A DNA stretch of 64,000 nucleotides, taken from Anagrus nilaparvatae. Taxonomy: Eukaryota > Arthropoda > Insecta > Hymenoptera > Mymaridae. Below are positions 49,412 to 59,675 of the stretch, in pieces. A model generated the notes under the pieces. It did not search any database. It worked only from the letters and a program-made list of their open reading frames with translations, and was not told where the DNA came from. Numbering within the stretch: position 1 is the stretch's first letter; the number at the start of each line of letters is the position of its first letter. The stretch is taken from contig JAKSXM010000285.1 in assembly GCA_022575985.1 (NCBI GenBank), positions 1-64,000 on the forward strand, written 5' to 3'. Position numbers and translations under genes: made by a program.

Positions 49412-49744
49412 CTAGCAATGTAAAAATCCGCGGTAATTGCGTCCCACTGTAGAAAGGCTTTGTAAGCTTCTCATTATACGAGTAGGAGGTTCTTCTGGAT
49501 GTTCCTCTGCTTCCCTTTTCAAACTAACAACAGTTTTTAAGGCTATTACTTCCGCTCTGTCAGGAGCGTGTGAGTAATCTTCAGGATCCCAAAATTTTTT
49601 AACAGTGAAATTGCTCCCGATACTTGAAATAACAATACGTGCATCGCATTCAGATTTTAACCTGCACCTCCAATATGAACTATTTTTTGATCCTTTTGAA
49701 TGTTTTGTGTATAAAAAACCGTCCAAATGTAAGTATATGTGCAT
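49412..49744 (-). pseudogene. FLYWCH zinc-finger fragment of a MULE transposase (inverted copy)
   Basis: A 110-codon frame. Residues 1-60 fit a FLYWCH finger: DGFLYTK, then SSYWRCRLKSECDARIVI, then HAPD with a Cys-Cys-His arrangement. FLYWCH fingers commonly sit at the N-terminus of insect MULE-type transposases and bind DNA. Coding similarity to the plus-strand copy (50458-50656) ends near MRSLQSLST; the last 13 residues are unrelated. The upstream end is also incomplete. This is an inverted duplicate of the 5' part of the transposase gene, not a cellular gene. Confidence 0.7.
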
Positions 49745-49999
49745 TTATACGAGAAAATCCTTTTTATATATGAGCACCAAAAATGAAGAAAAAAAAATTT
49801 ACGAGTCCGCGACTGCCATCATGATTTTCTTGTAGTTTGAACCCTATAGAATGCAAAAAAAGCGTGAACACGAAACCGGCGATGGATGCCAAAAAGATTT
49901 TGCCACTTTTATGTCAAAAACCGCGTTTTTCGTATCTGAGCTACATCAAATTTTCAAAATAACTTTTTAGGTAAATAAAATTTTTAAAAAATAGGTAAA

Positions 50000-50457
50000 A
50001 AATCTGATTGCCAGGGAAAATCAATCCAGAAGAAAAAAAAACTTTTCTTTTTCCGATGAAATTTAGCCAAGTTATCGTCAATTTAAGATTTTACTCAAAT
50101 TTGTCTTAAAAAAGATTGAAGTTCCATATTGAAAAAAGCCTGTTTCTGAACTTTAAACATGCATTACTCGCTTGATTTTCATTGTAATATAATAATTTTT
50201 TTTTTTTAAATCGATGTATTTTTCCTTGGAAATTCATTTCTTTATGAAAAAAAATCATTTTTATGTACCAAATTTCAATTTTTAGATCAAAAGCCTTTGA
50301 AAACTGTAAGTAGCAAAATTTACTGAACACAGTTTTTGACCTAAAAACTGAAATTGGGTCAATAAAAATGATTTCTTTCTTGAATAAATGAATGCCCAGG
50401 GAAAAATTAATTGATATAAAAAAAAAATTTATTATTTTATGATGAAAATCAAGCTTA
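50000..50457. repeat. Inverted repeat with the ccagggaaaa / agttatcgtcaa phrases
   Basis: Self-complementary segment inside the MULE remnant (gccagggaaaatcaatc near 50010, and the cccagggaaaaattaattg strand near 50395). It shares phrases with 31902-32146 and 42764-43200. The 121-codon minus-strand frame at 50106-50471 is an artefact. Confidence 0.5.
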
Positions 50458-50938
50458 GAATGCATTTGCACGTATTGTTATTTCAAGTATCGGCAATTTC
50501 ACTGTTAAAAAATTTTGGGATCCTAAAGATCACTCACACGCTCCTGACAGAGCGGAAGTAATAGCCTGTTGTTAGTTTGAAAAAGGAAGCAGAGGAACAT
50601 CCAGAAGAACCTCCTACTCGTATAATGAGAAGCTTACAAAGCCTTTCTACAGCAGTGGTTGCTAAGTTTCCAGATCGCGTGAATATTCAGAAGCAAATAA
50701 AAAGAGTTAGACAAAAAAATTTACCGCAAAATCCAAGACTTAGCTGAATTTCCAGATATATTTATATGAAAACCTTGGCCGGTGAACTCTTTGTTGTTTA
50801 TGATTCTTTCAGCGATGAAAGTTATGATTTGAAACGTGGAAGAATTGTTGTATTTGCAACTAAGGAAAATCTGCAAATTTTGTTCGAAAGATCACGAACA
50901 TGGTATCTTGATGGTACCTTTAAACTAAAATTTTAGTT
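50458..50938 (+). pseudogene. MULE transposase fragment with frameshift and stops
   Basis: Starts inside the FLYWCH region (IVISSIGNFTVKKFWDP) and runs through EEHPEEPPTRIMRSLQSLST. It loses about 7 nt after RAEVIA relative to the inverted copy (a frameshift) and meets a stop after NLPQNPRL. It resumes in another frame as TLAGELFVVYDS, IVVFATKENLQILFERS and WYLDGTFK (50901-50924). The Asp of LDGTFK (50910-50912) fits the first catalytic residue of the MULE DDE domain. The rest of the domain is absent, so the gene is dead. Together with 49412-49744 it forms an inverted repeat of about 0.2 kb. Confidence 0.75.
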
Positions 50939-51628
50939 CTAAAATAAAAAAATGTTTGGAAATTTTAAAATTTGGAATTTTTATTTTTCGATATTTTAGA
51001 TTTTGAATATTCTGGTTTGGATATTTTATTTTGGATATTTTGTCACCAAATCTTAGAAAGCTTTTAGAAATCTTGCTAAAATCATTTTACTGCGAAAATG
51101 TTATAAAAGCATGTTAGTGACAAAATATCTATAAAACACTGTAAATAATAACGTAAAAGGTTATTTTTAGGTATTTTGACCAGTTAAAAAATTTTTTTTG
51201 ACTGCCTCTTCCCTAAAATAAGAAATATTCTTTTTTACAAGAAATCAATGAATAGAACAGTCAAATTGCGATTGGCGTGAATATTAGCTTTTTAGTAAAT
51301 TTTAAATTAAGTTTAAATACAATAAAATAAGATAATTTGAAATTTTTTTTTAAATCATTTGTTACTAACAAACTTTTAGAACATTTTAGTAGTAAAAAGT
51401 TTTTGGAAAGGTTTGTAAAAGCTTTCGAAGACGTTTTTCAAACCTTTTTCCTAATTTTTACTAATTTTCATTTGCATTATATTGTGACACTTATTAATTA
51501 TAAAATATCATTTATTTGTGTAATTGAACTCCGGTTCAATTAGAATTAATAAAAAGTTTTATACCTGAAGTATCTTATTCGTGACAGTATTTTCCTCTAC
51601 GATCAATATGTGAAATAAGAAACACCCT

Positions 51629-51911
51629 AATGTACACCCACAATACAAGGCTCAGATTTTGCAGTAGCTTAAATAAATTAATTCTTCAAGACCGTAGAAG
51701 GAGCATGTTAGAAAAAAAATGTATAAAGAAAATGATACCTAAAGCTATTGCATATAGCTATATATAAAATGACGATGAACGGACAATTTTACAAACTATT
51801 TTATAAATAAAGTTTTAAACAATCGTTATAGAATTGTCCATATATAGGAAGCTAAGGCCAAGATTTATACTTAAATTGGAAATATATAATTAATAGTATA
51901 TTTTTATCCTA
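51629..51911. other. AT-rich, nothing recognised
   Basis: Short intergenic stretch between the foldback and an R1 hairpin repeat. No feature supported. Confidence 0.4.
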
Positions 51912-52131
51912 GGCAGCAAAAATAAAGAACGGCCCAGATCGCACGTGAATTGCAATCCGAGGCGAAGCCGAGGATGGCAAACTGCGATCTGGGACATTCT
52001 TTTTTTACGGCCGAGGCCAAAACATAATTTTTCTTCGTCAGTGGCTAGAAAACACGTATTTTCGAATAACGCTGCGGCCGGGAAATACGTGTTTTCTGGC
52101 TACTGACAAAAAAAAAAATTTTTTTTTTAAT
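51912..52131. repeat. Hairpin repeat family R1, copy 2
   Basis: Contains AAAGAACGGCCCAGATCGCA, GAGGCGAAGCCGAGGATGG and AAACTGCGATCTGGGACATT, then a second hairpin (gaaaacacgtattttcg and its complement cgggaaatacgtgttttc). The outer motifs pair to make a stem capped by the GGCTTCGCC-like hairpin. It lies just beyond the 3' end of OBP gene A. Confidence 0.65.
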
Positions 52132-52177
52132 TTAAAGGTAAAAAATAAAATAATCAATGTCTAGCACTAAAATTTCT

Positions 52178-52183
52178 TTTATT
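52178..52183 (-). terminator. Polyadenylation signal of OBP gene A
   Basis: AATAAA on the minus strand, about 50-70 nt beyond the stop codon of the gene at 52232-53242. Confidence 0.5.
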
Positions 52184-52231
52184 TTAAACTTTACTACATA
52201 CAATCCATTTTGCCATTACCTAAGCTTGAAA

Positions 52232-53242
52232 CTACGCTATGGATTCCTAAAAATAAAATGAACGTTTGTAAATATTTATAAATATATGTAAGTCGAGATA
52301 TAAGTAAAAATAATTTACATTGGGATATTTATTATAAGCACATTTGGTCATAAGCATCGCCGTGTCGCATGGATCCTTGCCGACGTATTCTAAAAAATAT
52401 AAACAAAATAAATTTGGATCTGCATAAAAATGTAAAAAACTAGTTCAAAAAGTTACCTGAAGTAGTGCAGGTTTTAAAAATGTCTTCAAATACATTTGTT
52501 AATCTTTCATCCATCATTTCGATCTGCTGTTTTATATCGTCTATCATTAATTCCCCTTTATCGTTCATCTTGAAAAAAAAATTGAGCAAAATTTAAATAA
52601 AAATATATACACGCAAAAAAAAGATAGTAAAATTAGCTTCTATGAATTTCATAAATACAAATTAATAAATATTACTGTAAATAAAACCAAAAAATTAGTA
52701 AATTTTACTAAAAAAATTGAGCTTTTAGTTTTGTAAAGAAATTTTATTGGTAAATTTTACTAAAAATATATAGTTAATTTTAACCAAATTGAATTTAGTA
52801 AACAAAATCGTAATTTTGGTTATATTTACTCATTTATTGCATGCGTGTATCATGAGTTCATACTTACAAGGCGGGCTTTTTGAAGGAAACAATGCAGATA
52901 ACATTTAGCTTTCTGATCATCTGGGAAATTTCCTTTTTTCATGCCTTCGATGAGTTCTTTAGTACAGAAAAGAAAATAATTTGTAAATAATTTTTGATTT
53001 AAAAATAAAATTAGTTAAATCATACCATCGGAAATTCCAATTTTGCTGATGCACATTTCTTTGTAAGGTTGCACCATTTTTTTCACATCATCATAAGACA
53101 TTTTTTGCTAAAAATAATATTTTTTTAAATTTTATTAAATAAATTAAAAATCTAAAGAACTTGGACTTACCGCATTAGAAAAGTAATTTACATTCGCTAA
53201 AATAACGAATGATAAGCTAAAGAAAAACACTTGACTATTCAT
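52232..53242 (-). CDS. Classical odorant-binding protein, gene A (5-6 exons)
   Basis: Exons: 53242-53171, 53107-53026, 52956-52868, 52568-52457, 52389-52319 and probably 52246-52232. All junctions are GT..AG with intron phases 0, 1, 0, 1, 0. Exon 1 encodes a 24-residue signal peptide (MNSQVFFFSLSFVILANVNY...). The mature part carries six cysteines spaced C1-X26-C2-X3-C3-X40-C4-X10-C5-X8-C6 (KEMCIS, KCYLHC, KTCTTS, DPCDTAMLMTKC). This is the PBP/GOBP signature: three disulfides, six helices, a small secreted carrier of hydrophobic ligands in sensillar lymph or other fluids. The predicted length is 146 residues, normal for the family. The 3' end is uncertain: if the last intron is retained, the frame runs to a TAG at 52249-52247 with an odd 23-residue aromatic tail, whereas splicing gives a family-like short end (YPNESIA). 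A MITE lies in intron 3. Gene B is its divergent paralog. Confidence 0.9.
52608..52852. mobile_element. Small AT-rich MITE in intron 3 of OBP gene A
   Basis: The left end ATACACGCAAAAAAAAGATA and the right end ...GCATGCGTGTAT have complementary termini. The interior has repeated aaattttactaaa blocks in both orientations. It accounts for the long intron 3 (about 300 nt) compared with gene B. Confidence 0.55.
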
Positions 53243-53287
53243 GTTTAAAGGCTTGTGAATAACTTGATTCGAAAAGAAGCAACGTTG

Positions 53288-53295
53288 CTTTTATA
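53288..53295 (-). promoter_or_regulatory. TATA box of OBP gene A
   Basis: TATAAAAG on the minus strand, 46 bp before the ATG, preceded by cgactg. It predicts a start site near 53262 and a 5' UTR of only about 20 nt, as usual for compact insect OBP genes. Confidence 0.7.
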
Positions 53296-53319
53296 CAGTC
53301 GAAAAAATTATTTTGCCTA

Positions 53320-53599
53320 CACATTATCTCTAAGTAAATATTAAAAATTAATAATATCATGCAACTCTAACGCATGACAGGCATGAAAAACATATCCATA
53401 TAATTAAATAATTTTAAATAAACGTTTCCGTTGTATAAATTTTTATTTTTTTAAGCCGAAAAAAATTATGTAATCTCACTCGCTTCGATTCTCTTATTTG
53501 AATATTAAACTATTGCTTATATTCCATAACTTCTTTTTAAAACCAAACTAGAATGGTCATTAGAGTGTGTTTTTCTTTTTCATTTGACTTGACTAGGTT
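53320..53599. other. Intergenic DNA upstream of OBP gene A
   Basis: Short AT-rich region; no feature supported. Confidence 0.35.
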
Positions 53600-55010
53600 T
53601 TTACGTACCTTCAAAGTAGTCCTATTGACTGTCTGCCCAGTTTTCTTTGAGTTATTCTGAAACGGTTCATCCAAACTACTTCCTACTGGAAATGCTGCCA
53701 GTTGTCTGACTACAAAAAACCTGAACTAATAAATTTTGACTTAGGGACTATTAGACATTTTTAGGACTTGATGAACTTATTGAATAGTCAACTTACTTCA
53801 GAATTTTGATATATGGGGACGATACTCTACAATAAATTTTGTGGCTTCTAGAAAGTTTTAAGGCTCCATTACTCTTGTTTTTAAAAAAATAAGTTTTTAT
53901 ACTGAAATGTCTGAGTTTTTAATGATTTGCGCGTATTATTTTCCCATTATTGTTACAAAATGGCCAAAATGTTGATTGTAAAGAATCGTAGTCATTAATA
54001 TAATTGTTTAAAATAGTAGACCCCAAAATTAAATAAAAAATTTTTGGATAAGCTTTAATATAAGACCTTAAACTTTAAAATTGATTAATCTGTTTCAGAA
54101 TTATCAAGGCTCCAAAATCGGGCTAAAATTCATACTTTTTTGAGGTTACTTTTGCAAAAATTTTTAACACTAAAAAATACAAAATACGGAAACATTTTTT
54201 TTTTTCTTTTCGGGCGTAGTGCCTAATTTTTTTCTTTGAAAGTACTAATATCTAGAAATATCCTTTGTACTCGATATCTGATAATTTATCTGATAATTAA
54301 TTTTTTGAAATTTTTTGCGATCAAAAAATACAAAAAACACAAAATTATTTTTTCTTTTTGGAAGTAGTACCTAATTTTTTTTAAAATTTGTTTCTTAAAA
54401 TTTTTTGCTTGAAAAATAAAAAATACACAATTATGAATTTTCTTTCTGGACGTGTAGCACCTCATTATTTCAATGAATGTTCTAATATCTAAAAATATTG
54501 GTTTTACTCAATTTCTTGGATCTGATACTTAATTTTTTGAAAATTTTTTTTTTCAAAATTTTTGCCTCGATTTTTGCCAATAAAAAATAAGATTAGTCTG
54601 TTTTTTTATTTTTGCTTGTGGTAACTAATTTTTTTATATGGAAGTATTAGCTTTAAAAATATCGTTTTTACTCGATTTTTTTAATCCGATACCCAATTAT
54701 TTGAAAATTTTTTCCCCATAATTGTTACATCAGAAAATAAAATAAAAACCATTTAATTATTTTCTTTTTGGACGTAATACCTCATTTTTTTTAATGAAAG
54801 TTCTAGTTTTTAGAAATTCAATATTATTAATTCCTCAATTTCACTGATTTCAAATTAAGAATAGTAATCATTTTTGTCTCATTAGTTTTTCCGTCCAAAA
54901 ATAATATTATTTTTTATTATAGTAATTTTTTTTTCTATTTGGATGTAATACCTAACTTATCTATGGGAGTTTAAAATTAAAATATAAAGAAAAAGTACTA
55001 TATAAAGAAA
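53600..55010. repeat. Segmental duplication, intact copy
   Basis: Matches 57977-58770 and 63058-63845 in the same orientation at high identity (for example the phrase aactacttcctactggaaatg). From about 54180 it consists of diverged units of the roughly 156-bp tandem repeat, marked by gtagtgcctaattttt-type phrases at about 54214, 54364, 54451, 54618, 54773 and 54945. No coding potential. It lies between the two divergent OBP genes. Confidence 0.8.
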
Positions 55011-56100
55011 ATTTACTATATGTTTTTTAGGTCGCTGAATCCGAATTCGGTTTCCATTAGGGCTGGAAAATAGGAAAACACCCTTAAATCAGCAAAAACC
55101 AGCCCCTTTTTAGGGGTTTTTTTGCAAAATTTCGAAAGCAAAGCTAATTTGCTCAAATATATTTCATTTTTTGATGATGGATTAAGAATATATTGCGATT
55201 TTTTTATAATTGACCAAAACTATGATATACGGGCTAATTATAGAGAGTGAAAACTACCCCCAAATTTTAAAAAAATATAAAAAACACGCTAAAAGTTTGT
55301 TTTTTTAATTTTTTTTGTGGAATCAAGTATTTAAAAATATATTATGCTATTTAAACCATTTTAAAATGTATTCATCCCCTGGGGGAGGCAAAAAAAATAA
55401 ATGAACTATGAACATATTTATAATTAAAAAAAAATTGTGTTCAAATTATCAATATTTACTGTAACGATACATGATAAATAAATGTGAATGTAAATTATAT
55501 TATACTTTATTTATTTTATTTTTCAGTTATAAACACAAAATTAAAAAGGATCTCAAACTATACACATGAATTGTCTCAATCTATACACTGTTTTGTCTCA
55601 AACTATATACTACCATTTTTTTATACGGGAATTCGATTTAAAAGAAATTTATTTTTCTTGCTACTTACGGAGAAAAATAATATACGACTCTTGGCCATAA
55701 AAAAACAATTCCCCAAATCGCAATTTACCAATTTAAGTGCTAATTGGGCCATTCTTTATTTATCTTGCCATCTGTCGAAGTGTACTAATTTTTCAATGTT
55801 TTGATTTAAATTCCAAATTCAGGAAAAACATAAAATAAACAAGACTGTTCTTTATTTAATTTTTCGACCTAATATCTATTTAGTATTACACTGGAGCTCT
55901 ATGTAGTTTTAAGAAATTCATTATCAATTTCTCTAACTTGAAATTATAAGTTGTAATAATTTTTGTTTTTAAATTGTTTGAGAAACCGTAATTTCAATAA
56001 TTTGACCGCGTTTTTATTTTTTTTATCATTTAGTAAAATAATCTTAGATTATGTAAAGTAAATGCAAAGGTATATATTAAATATTCAACCTCGCTAAATT
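55011..56100. other. Intergenic, repeat-derived
   Basis: 55020-55140 carries family-P phrases (ttttttaggtcgctgaatcc, cccctttttaggggttttt). 55617-55800 is a diverged R1 hairpin copy (ttggccataaaaaaacaatt, caaatcgcaatttaccaa, ttgggccattctttattt). 55950-56020 (tttgagaaaccgtaatttc) resembles 63870-63920. The 106-codon frame at 55484-55804 reads through R1 and is not a gene. Confidence 0.5.
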
Positions 56101-56116
56101 GTTAAAAATTTAATGC

Positions 56117-56124
56117 TATATAAG
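56117..56124 (+). promoter_or_regulatory. TATA box of OBP gene B
   Basis: TATATAAG, 42 bp before the ATG. A start site is expected near 56147 (context tttactcaaa). Spacing is almost the same as for gene A. Confidence 0.65.
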
Positions 56125-56165
56125 CTTTGATTTTCGATTTATTTACTCAAAAGCATTTAAGCAAA

Positions 56166-56849
56166 ATGAAGTGGCAAGTGTATTTCGTAGTTTTGTTCAT
56201 TATCGTCGTTGGGTACGCAGTAAGTACAATTTTATCTATAATTGATCAATTTCTTAAAGCGCATTACTTTGTTTTAGAAAAAAATGGATTTGAACGACAT
56301 AAAGGAAGCTATAACTCCGATCGTTAAGAATTGTTTTAAGAAACATAAGGCTGATGCAGAATGTAAGCATTTACGCTATATTTAAAACTTGATATTTAAA
56401 AAGTTAATCCACAATTTCATGTATTCTTTCTTAGCGGCCATAGCTGATGTAAAGGCGCTAAAGTTTCCTGAAGATCACAATGTTAAATGTGCTTTTAAAT
56501 GCATATTCAATACAATAAGGGTCGTAAGTGCATTTTATGATTTAACGGTTTTATCATTTTTTAGAGATTCATTAATTTTTTAACCTAAGATGGATAACAA
56601 CGGTAAAATGAATACCGCTGATATTGAAAATGAACTCATACCGATGCTAGCTGACGATGTGCAAGAAACAGCTAAGGAATTATTAGTAACTTGTGCGGTA
56701 TCAGGTAACTATCGATGTCTTTACTATTCTAGGTAACAATTATTTATTGATTAACATTTGCAGCGCAACCTGGCGAAGATCCATGTGAAGTGGCAATGAA
56801 CATGGTCAAGTGCGGAATGGCTAAGCATCCCGAGGCTGCTGTTATTTAA
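56166..56849 (+). CDS. Classical odorant-binding protein, gene B (5 exons)
   Basis: Exons: 56166-56219, 56278-56362, 56435-56523, 56590-56704, 56764-56849. All are GT..AG, with phases 0, 1, 0, 1. Introns are 58-72 nt. Exon 1 is an 18-residue signal peptide (MKWQVYFVVLFIIVVGYA). The mature part has six cysteines spaced C1-X27-C2-X3-C3-X41-C4-X10-C5-X8-C6 (KNCFKK, KCAFKC, VTCAVS, DPCEVAMNMVKC), the PBP/GOBP pattern. Length is 142 residues, ending KHPEAAVI. Exon 3 is 89 nt in both A and B and the DPC...KC end is shared, so the two are paralogs. Role: secreted carrier of small hydrophobic ligands. The alternative ATG 39 nt upstream would lengthen the N-terminus before the hydrophobic core and is less likely. 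Confidence 0.93.
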
Positions 56850-56923
56850 TTTGTTAGCTCTGAGTCTTTGATTATAAAAAAATTCTGGTATTGAATAATA
56901 ATATAGGGTCAAAAATTTTAAAC

Positions 56924-56929
56924 AATAAA
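56924..56929 (+). terminator. Polyadenylation signal of OBP gene B
   Basis: AATAAA, 75 nt after the stop codon, followed by a T-rich stretch. Confidence 0.6.
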
Positions 56930-57413
56930 AGTTTTTTTAATTAATTTTTGTGCTTTCAATTTTTTACCTTACTCTCCTTAAGATTTTCTTGATTCTTTTT
57001 GATTTTTTAAATAAGTGAACGTTGGTAAAATTGCAATTTGTGTTTGAGATAATAAAAAAATATACTATCCTAAGTCCATAAACTTAAAGTATTCTAAGTT
57101 ATTGTTGTTATAGGGTCTGATCAGGGTCTGATCAGGCCCAGGCTCCCACTTTAAATTATTCTAAGTTCCTAAATAGAAAATATTCTAAGTATTCTAAGTC
57201 CATTTCACCCCCCCCCCCTAAAAACATCAATATTTCACCCCCCTAAAAACTTCAATATTTCACCCCCCTGAAAACGTCAATTTTTCACCCTTTCCCCTCC
57301 TAAAACGTCAATATTTCACCCCCCCCCCTGCCGAGCCAAACTTTTTCAAATACCCCATCCAATGAACATGTTCCATGTTAAAAGAAAATCAGGTTAAACT
57401 TAAGAGTTCTGCC
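56930..57413. repeat. Intergenic DNA with a C-rich minisatellite (57203-57330)
   Basis: About four tandem units of a roughly 30-bp motif, tatttcacccccctaaaaac plus ttcaa. The C-run length varies between units (6 to 11). Just before it is a duplicated gggtctgatca (57113-57135). No gene. Confidence 0.75.
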
Positions 57414-57809
57414 TGGACGTCATTTTTGCAGCTGTAACCCAATCCAGTAAACGGATGCTTTCTTACCTACTCATAGCTTCAATTTTAATTAAAATAAAAA
57501 TTGAAAAGCAGAAAAATAATCTCCGGAAAATTCTGAAGATGGGACAACTTTGCCCGGTTACGGAAAATATTCCTAAAACAGTTTAATAAATAAAAGAATT
57601 TGATACAAAATTTTCTTTTATATTTATTAAAATGTTTTAGAAAAATTTTTCATGACCGGGCAATGTTGACCCATCTTCAGAATTTTCCGGAGATTATTTT
57701 TCTGCATTTCTAATTTTATTTAAATAAAAATTGAAGCTATGAGTAGGTGGGAAAATGCCCGTTTACGGGATTGGCTTACAGCTACAAAAATGGCGTCCAG
57801 GCAGAACTC
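57414..57809. mobile_element. Foldback element with GAGTTCTGCCTGGACG ends
   Basis: The left end GAGTTCTGCCTGGACGTCAT and right end are complementary, and pairing continues through aaaattctgaagatggg and its complement over about 190 bp per arm. No exact TSD. Non-coding; sits just right of OBP gene B. Confidence 0.8.
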
Positions 57810-57976
57810 ATCAGGTGATTTTTTCATATTGCATTAATGCACAAAGTTTCAAAAGAATCAGTTTTTTACACTTGGGTAATGTTACTTGGATGTAAAAATA
57901 TATGTTAAAATATATAATTATATAGCAAAGCTCTGTCTTAAAAACTTTGACGTGAATTATTTTTTTATATTTTTTT
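57810..57976. other. Short AT-rich gap
   Basis: No feature supported. Confidence 0.3.
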
Positions 57977-58793
57977 CGTACTTCCAAAGTAGTCCCATTG
58001 CCTGTCTGTCAACTTTTATTGGAACTAATCTGAAACGGATCATCCAAACTACTTCCTACTGGAAATGCTACCAGTTGTTCTGACTACAAAAAACCTGAAC
58101 TAATAAATTTTGACTTAGGGACAATTAGACATTTTTAGGACTTGATGAACTTACTCATCAATGAATAGTCAACTTACTTCAGAATGTTGATATATGGGGA
58201 CGATACTCTACAATAAATTTTGTGGCTTCTAGAAAGTTTTAAGGCTCCATTACTCTTAGTTTTTATACTGAAATTTCTGAGTTTTTAATGATTTGCGCGT
58301 ATTATTTTCCCATTATTGTTACAAAATGGCCAAAATGTTGATTGTAAAGAATCGAAGTCATTAATATAGTTGTTTAAAATAGTAGACCCCAAAATTAAAT
58401 AAAAAATTTTTGGATAAGCTTTAATATAAGACCTTAAACTTTAAAATTGGTTAATCTGTTTCAGAATTATCAAGGCTCCAAAATCGGGCTAAAATTCATA
58501 TTTTTTTGAGGTTACTTTTGCAAAAATTTTTAACACTAAAAAATACAAAATACGGAAACATTTTTTTTTTCTTTTCGGGCGTAGTGCCTAATTTTTTTCT
58601 TTGAAAGTACTAATATCTAGAAATGTCCTTTTTACTCGATATCTCCAATCTGATAATTAATTTTTTTTAATTTTTTGCGATCAAAAAATACAAAAAACAC
58701 AAAATTATTTTTTCTTTTCGGAAGTAGTACCTAATTTTTTTAAAATTTGTTTCTTAAAATTTTTTTCTTGCTAGTACGTTATACTTGCTAGTA

Positions 58794-59675
58794 GTAAAAT
58801 CGGGGTCATTTCGTAAACAAAGTGGGGACTTCACCCTTAAAATTGTAAAAACTACCCACAAAAACGGGTTTTTTTAAACATATTTGCATTTTGAGCACTC
58901 AGATTTGCACCATACGGTTTTTGTGAGTCACTGATCAAGTATTTCGACTTTTTTTTCATAAATAATCAATATTTTACCCTTAAAAGAGCTAAAAATGCCC
59001 CTAAAATAGCTAAAACTACCTTTAAAAAGGGTGTTTTTCTTATTTTCGTACTTTTAGAATCCGGGATATGCCCATATAGGTTTTTTGGGTCGTTAATCAA
59101 GAATTTTGACTTCTTTTTCATAAATAATTGAGATTTCACCCCTAAACTGGCTAAAACTACCCTAAAAAATGGGACATTTATGCTTTCTTTGTACTCTGAG
59201 CATCCCGGATATGCCCATATAGGTTTTTTGGGTCGCTAATCAAGAGTTTCGACTCCTTTTTTGTGATTAAATATTGATAATTTATGAATAAGTAGACGAA
59301 ATTCTCAATATGTGACCCAAACAACCCATATGGGCATATCCTGGATGCTAAATTTACGAAAATAGCAAAAACACCCATTTTAGGGGTAGTTTTAGCTACT
59401 TTAAGGGTAAAATATTGATTATTTATGAAAAAGAAGTCGACATTCTTAATCAGTGACTCACAAAACCGTATGGTGCAAATCTGAGTGCTCAAAATGCAAA
59501 TATGTTTAAAAAAAACCCTTTTTGGGGGTAGTTTTTACAAATTTAAGGGTGAAGCCCCCATTTTGTTTACGAAATGACCCCGATTTTGGTCTTCAGCGAC
59601 CCAAAAAACCTATAAGAGAGCAAATCTCGTGTTCGCCAGTGAAAATACAACCAACTCCGTATTTTGGCTGGAGTA
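58794..59675. mobile_element. Family-P foldback, left end lost
   Basis: The arms (58794-59130 and 59260-59590) pair well, for example the phrase caccatacggtttttgtgag with its complement near 59460. The right side extends to the family end ...TTGGCTGGAGTA at 59675. The left side stops at 58794 without the CTCCAGTC end. The arms contain smaller tandem variants of ggttttttgggtcgctaatc. Confidence 0.7.

Larger units (their letters stand above)
49185..51060. mobile_element. MULE-type transposon remnant with TTAGAAAG duplication
   Basis: The body is 49193-51052, flanked by exact TTAGAAAG (49185-49192 and 51053-51060). The ends share a GACAAAATATCC core (complement at the right end), and the left end continues with about four tandem units of aaatatccaaacttaaaata type (49225-49330). 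It encloses transposase fragments in both orientations. The middle (49850-50460) is filled by a fragment of the 32886-36171 TIR and an inverted repeat with ccagggaaaa phrases. A TSD of 8 bp and a MULE-like protein fit the Mutator superfamily. Confidence 0.75.
49013..51628. mobile_element. Large foldback hosting a MULE element
   Basis: The left end AGGGTGTTTCTTATTTC and right end GAAATAAGAAACACCCT are exact complements. The inner parts (gtcgtagagaaaat and attttcctctacgatc) also pair. Its own sequence at 51060-51628 matches the family at 18050-18610. The MULE 49193-51052 is inserted near its left end. No TSD was fixed. Confidence 0.7.

Noticed and set aside
50106..50471. 121-codon minus-strand frame
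   Set aside because: It lies in the self-complementary filler inside the MULE remnant, with Phe/Lys/Ile-rich chance composition.
55484..55804. 106-codon plus-strand frame upstream of OBP gene B
   Set aside because: Reads through a diverged R1 hairpin copy; no splice or start context.
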